Shown here: piece by piece, positions 4,489 through 6,998 of the stretch | Numbering within the stretch: the first letter of the stretch is position 1 | Layout of the letters: every line of letters begins with the position of its first letter | Assembly: GCA_003648575.1 (NCBI GenBank) | Contig: QMPN01000151.1 | Span: 1 to 6,998 of the forward strand | From: Bacteroidota bacterium | Lineage (GTDB): Bacteria > Bacteroidota > Bacteroidia > Bacteroidales > B18-G4 | Direction: 5' to 3' | DNA length: 6,998 bases | Notes under the pieces: generated by a model | Seen by the model: only the letters and a program-made list of their open reading frames with translations | Told to the model about the DNA's origin: nothing | The model's database searches: none | Translations under genes and position numbers: made by a program

Positions 4489-6234
4489 CTATTGCTTAAT
4501 CAACCTTTGAATAGAAGTTCCTTTTCCATCACGCAAATGCATAAAATAAGCACCTTTATGCAGCGAGCTGATGTCAATGGTTTCTCCGGAAGTAACAGAC
4601 CCATATAAGACCTCCTGTCCATTCAAATTGTACATCCTGAATTCTATGGTTTCTGAGGATGATGACCGGATAAAAACCTTTTCCCCGGCAGGATTGGGGT
4701 AAACCCGGATGGTTGTGCTCTCGCTTAGCTCATATATATCGGTCTCGAGGATAGTAAAACTCTGCTCTGCAGCAAAAGGGGATCCGCTGTAAGCCTGATC
4801 AATCGACTGAACACTCCAGTAATAGGTTCCTTCCGGCAGGTTCATGATCATCCTGGACACCTCAGTATTTGTGTTTCCGATCGCCTGGATATAACGAAAT
4901 CCGGTTTCAGCATTTGCCATAGGGGAAAGCACATCGCAATCGCCTGAATGGGTCCCGATACGCAGATTGTAATTCAGTCCGTCCTGCGGAGTTTGCTCAT
5001 CCGTGGCTTTGTCCCAGGAGAGGATCACATGACTGCCTCCCACGATTGATTCAAGGTTATCCGGAGCTACAGGCATGGTATTCATGGTGTAATTATTATC
5101 CCCTGCGGCATTTCGGTAAAATTGCGAGAAGGGTACTTCCTCCGGGGTCAGCCCTGTGAGCAGGAAGTCGAGATCACCATCGTTGTCATAATCTGCCCAT
5201 GCGGCACTGCACCTGATGGCACCGGCTAAATTGGCCTGAGGCTCCGACAGAAATATTCCTTCCTGGTTGTAGTAAACATTTGTTATACCACCACCACAGG
5301 AAGCGTTTTTTCCACAAGCCAGGATGTCCATGTCACCATCATTATCATAATCACCCCAATCGACAGAACTAATGCCCAATCCCGGCAGATAAACCAGGTA
5401 AGGCGCAATATTCCCATCCGCCAGGTTTTCATATAGCAGAAGCCTGGGTTCCAGGAAAATATCATATCCGCTAACACATATATCCAGATCTCCATCCTTG
5501 TCAAAATCAATCCAGTCGACTGACCCTGAAAACAATCCTTCCATATCCAGGTTAGCTGTGATGAATTCACCATCCTCATTCAGGTATACTGCGGTAAGAT
5601 AGCCGCCGCCGGTATCACCAATCAGTAACAAGTCCAGGTCACCATCATTATCGAAATCACCCCAGGCAGCCCTTGAGTTCTGCAGATGTCCGAAATCCTG
5701 TTCAACAAGATTAAAGCTGCCATCTATATTCTCATAAAGGCTTACTGTCCAGTTACCGGTGATGAGCACATCCAGGTCACCATCATTATCATAATCACCC
5801 CAGGCAGTGTGGCCATAACCAATCCCGGGGAAGCCTGCATCATATTCAGTAAATATTCCATCATCGTTTCTGTAGATCAGGGAGATATTTCCTGCATCAG
5901 ATGTTTCTCCGGTAAGCAAAAGGTCAAGGTCACCATCATTATCATAATCGCCCCATTCCAGTGAACCGTCTTTTACGCCTTTGATTCCGGCCTGAATGTC
6001 AATAAAGGCCCCTTCCCCATTCATGTAGATCTGTGTAAGATGATCACCGGCTGTGGTGATCCCGCAGACGGCCACATCCAGGTCGCCATCATTGTCGAAG
6101 TCTCCCCAGGCCACATAGCTTCTCCCCAATCCGGTGAAGGATGAGGTAATGGGTTCAAATGGCTGGGCAGCGAGATCAATGGCCATGACAACAAAGAGGC
6201 CAATGATGAGAATAGCAATTTTTTTACTTTCCAT
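4489..6234 (-). CDS. Secreted FG-GAP/VCBS seven-repeat propeller protein with Fn3-like and T9SS type A sorting domains
   Basis: A 581-residue protein starting at 6234 with MESKKIA and a signal peptide ending near AAQ (21-24). A longer in-frame start at 6498 lies inside the upstream gene and lacks a signal peptide, so it is rejected. Residues 43-356 contain seven copies of W-G-D-(F/Y)-D-N-D-G-D-L-D at 43, 94, 145, 191, 241, 293 and 346, spaced 46-53 residues. This suits a seven-bladed FG-GAP/VCBS propeller, with DxDxDGD calcium-binding loops in every blade. Residues 389-495 resemble a fibronectin-III domain (SWDKATDEQTP, TYYWSVQSID). Residues 502-581 form the type IX sorting domain (VYPNPAGEKVFI, then YNLNGQEV, then ending QRLIKQ). 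The protein should cross the outer membrane by T9SS and be anchored at the surface or released; its ligand is unknown. Six cysteines are present (57, 253, 307, 313, 342, 433). Its ATG overlaps the 3' end of the DsbD-like gene by 11 bp. Confidence 0.92.
   Translation of the reverse strand: MESKKIAILIIGLFVVMAIDLAAQPFEPITSSFTGLGRSYVAWGDFDNDGDLDVAVCGITTAGDHLTQIYMNGEGAFIDIQAGIKGVKDGSLEWGDYDNDGDLDLLLTGETSDAGNISLIYRNDDGIFTEYDAGFPGIGYGHTAWGDYDNDGDLDVLITGNWTVSLYENIDGSFNLVEQDFGHLQNSRAAWGDFDNDGDLDLLLIGDTGGGYLTAVYLNEDGEFITANLDMEGLFSGSVDWIDFDKDGDLDICVSGYDIFLEPRLLLYENLADGNIAPYLVYLPGLGISSVDWGDYDNDGDMDILACGKNASCGGGITNVYYNQEGIFLSEPQANLAGAIRCSAAWADYDNDGDLDFLLTGLTPEEVPFSQFYRNAAGDNNYTMNTMPVAPDNLESIVGGSHVILSWDKATDEQTPQDGLNYNLRIGTHSGDCDVLSPMANAETGFRYIQAIGNTNTEVSRMIMNLPEGTYYWSVQSIDQAYSGSPFAAEQSFTILETDIYELSESTTIRVYPNPAGEKVFIRSSSSETIEFRMYNLNGQEVLYGSVTSGETIDISSLHKGAYFMHLRDGKGTSIQRLIKQ
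5167..6108 (-). repeat. Seven coding repeats for the DNDGD calcium-loop motif
   Basis: Within the propeller gene a 33-bp block encoding W-x-D-(F/Y)-D-x-D-G-D-x-D recurs seven times; the first lies at 6076-6108 and the last at 5167-5199. Several copies share an almost unchanged core on the plus strand (caccatcattatcataatc), including those near 5332, 5780 and 5932. The copy near 5490 is the most diverged (K for N, I for G). The sequence between blocks is not conserved at DNA level, so this is ancient blade duplication with selection on the loops, not a recent expansion. Confidence 0.85.
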
Positions 6235-6998
6235 ATATTTCTTTAAAGTTTTTCTTTCCTTCATCCAGGAACTTAACAAATGCATCCACATCGAGATCAT
6301 ATGCCCTGGGTTTGGCAAGGATCTCTCCATCGAGGCCAAGCAGTAAATAATATGGTTGTGCGTTGATGTTGAAGTTATGGATCTGCAGGTCGGCATAGAT
6401 CTTGCCCACAGTTTTCTTAAGTTTTCCATCTGCACTGGAGAGCACCCATTCTTCTTCCGGAACCGCGGTCTTATCATCAACATAGAGCGCAACAACAATA
6501 TAGTCTTCCTGCAAGCGCTTCAGCACTTTGGTGTCAGCCCAGACATTGGCCTCCATCTCACGGCAGTTTACACATCCGTGTCCGGTAAAATCGATGAAGA
6601 GCGGTTTGTTGAGTGTTATTGCACATGACAATGCCTGTTCATAATCGAAATAGCCTTCCAGCCCATGTGGAAGGTGCAGGAATTCGTGATATTTTGCCGT
6701 TTCACAGGTCGCAGGAGTATCATCATACGGGGCTATCATTTTTACATTTTCCCTTACGATGGCATTGATATCGAAGTCATGCGTTTGTGCCGGAGGCAGA
6801 TATCCTGATAAAAATTTCAGGGGTGCGCCAAACATGCCGGGGATAAGGTAAACCACGAAAGAGAATGTTATGATAACAAATGCCAGCCGTGGAACACCGA
6901 TAAACTTCACCTCGCTATCGTGAGCAAATTTGATCTTGCCAAGGAGATAAAATCCCATCAGCACAAATATCACGATCCAGATAGCGAGGTAAACTTCC
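6224..6998 (-). CDS. DsbD-like thiol:disulfide interchange protein, C-terminal part (5' end outside the window)
   Basis: The frame is open to the right edge and gives 257 residues. Two membrane segments are visible (about 1-21 and 37-60, the latter ending YLIPGMFGAPL), matching the end of the DsbD transmembrane region. A linker follows, then a periplasmic thioredoxin-like domain (about 110-257). Its redox motif is Cys142-Val-Asn-Cys145 in GHGCVNCREME, and Pro215 in NAQPYYLLL fits the cis-proline of the fold. DsbD proteins pass electrons from cytoplasmic thioredoxin across the inner membrane to keep periplasmic thiols reduced, for example for cytochrome c maturation or disulfide isomerisation. 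Extra cysteines occur at 98 and 125. A GTG at 6971-6973 is only an internal Val codon, not the start: eight more in-frame membrane-segment residues precede it. The gene's last codons overlap the start of the propeller gene by 11 bp, which suggests one transcript and translational coupling. Confidence 0.9.
   Translation of the reverse strand, partial: EVYLAIWIVIFVLMGFYLLGKIKFAHDSEVKFIGVPRLAFVIITFSFVVYLIPGMFGAPLKFLSGYLPPAQTHDFDINAIVRENVKMIAPYDDTPATCETAKYHEFLHLPHGLEGYFDYEQALSCAITLNKPLFIDFTGHGCVNCREMEANVWADTKVLKRLQEDYIVVALYVDDKTAVPEEEWVLSSADGKLKKTVGKIYADLQIHNFNINAQPYYLLLGLDGEILAKPRAYDLDVDAFVKFLDEGKKNFKEIYGK

Noticed and set aside
6235..6498. N-terminal extension of the propeller gene from an upstream ATG at 6498
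   Set aside because: It lies in another frame of the DsbD-like gene, has no resemblance to secreted-protein starts, and would bury the clear signal peptide that begins at 6234.

Overview
The window looks like ordinary chromosomal DNA from a member of the Bacteroidota, probably Bacteroidales-like. The evidence is an exported protein with a type IX secretion (T9SS type A) C-terminal sorting domain, a DsbD-type thiol:disulfide interchange protein with a C-V-N-C thioredoxin motif, start codons without a clear Shine-Dalgarno sequence in AT-rich leaders, and one good match to the Bacteroidetes -7 promoter element (TAnnTTTG) before the glyceraldehyde-3-phosphate dehydrogenase gene. The exact taxon is an inference.

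Layout from left to right. (1) 1-650, minus: N-terminal 216 residues of a secreted prolyl-oligopeptidase-family (S9A) peptidase; its 3' end lies outside the window. (2) 651-812: a gene-free gap with two different short tandem repeats, a 9-bp unit and a 7-bp unit. (3) 813-2697, minus: gap (NAD-dependent GAPDH) followed after 13 bp by an unrecognised polytopic membrane protein, probably one transcription unit. (4) 2698-2920: divergent intergenic region with the gap promoter, a small perfect hairpin and another 7-bp repeat array that folds back on itself. (5) 2921-4294, plus: a cytosolic M20-family dipeptidase with all expected metal ligands. (6) 4295-4488: convergent intergenic region with a 118-bp nested palindrome and, next to the downstream gene, a duplicated sorting-domain tail behind a stop codon. 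(7) 4489-6998, minus: the C-terminal part of a DsbD-like protein, overlapping by 11 bp the start of a secreted seven-repeat FG-GAP/VCBS propeller protein with a fibronectin-III-like domain and a T9SS sorting domain.

The genes do not form one obvious pathway. GAPDH is central glycolysis; the S9A and M20 enzymes fit peptide use by a proteolytic heterotroph (S9A outside the cytoplasm on oligopeptides, M20 inside on dipeptides); the DsbD/propeller pair belongs to envelope redox and cell-surface protein export. I see no defence system, mobile-element transposase, CRISPR array, tRNA or rRNA. The least ordinary parts are the intergenic regions, each carrying short-period repeats or palindromes, and the duplicated tail of the sorting domain.
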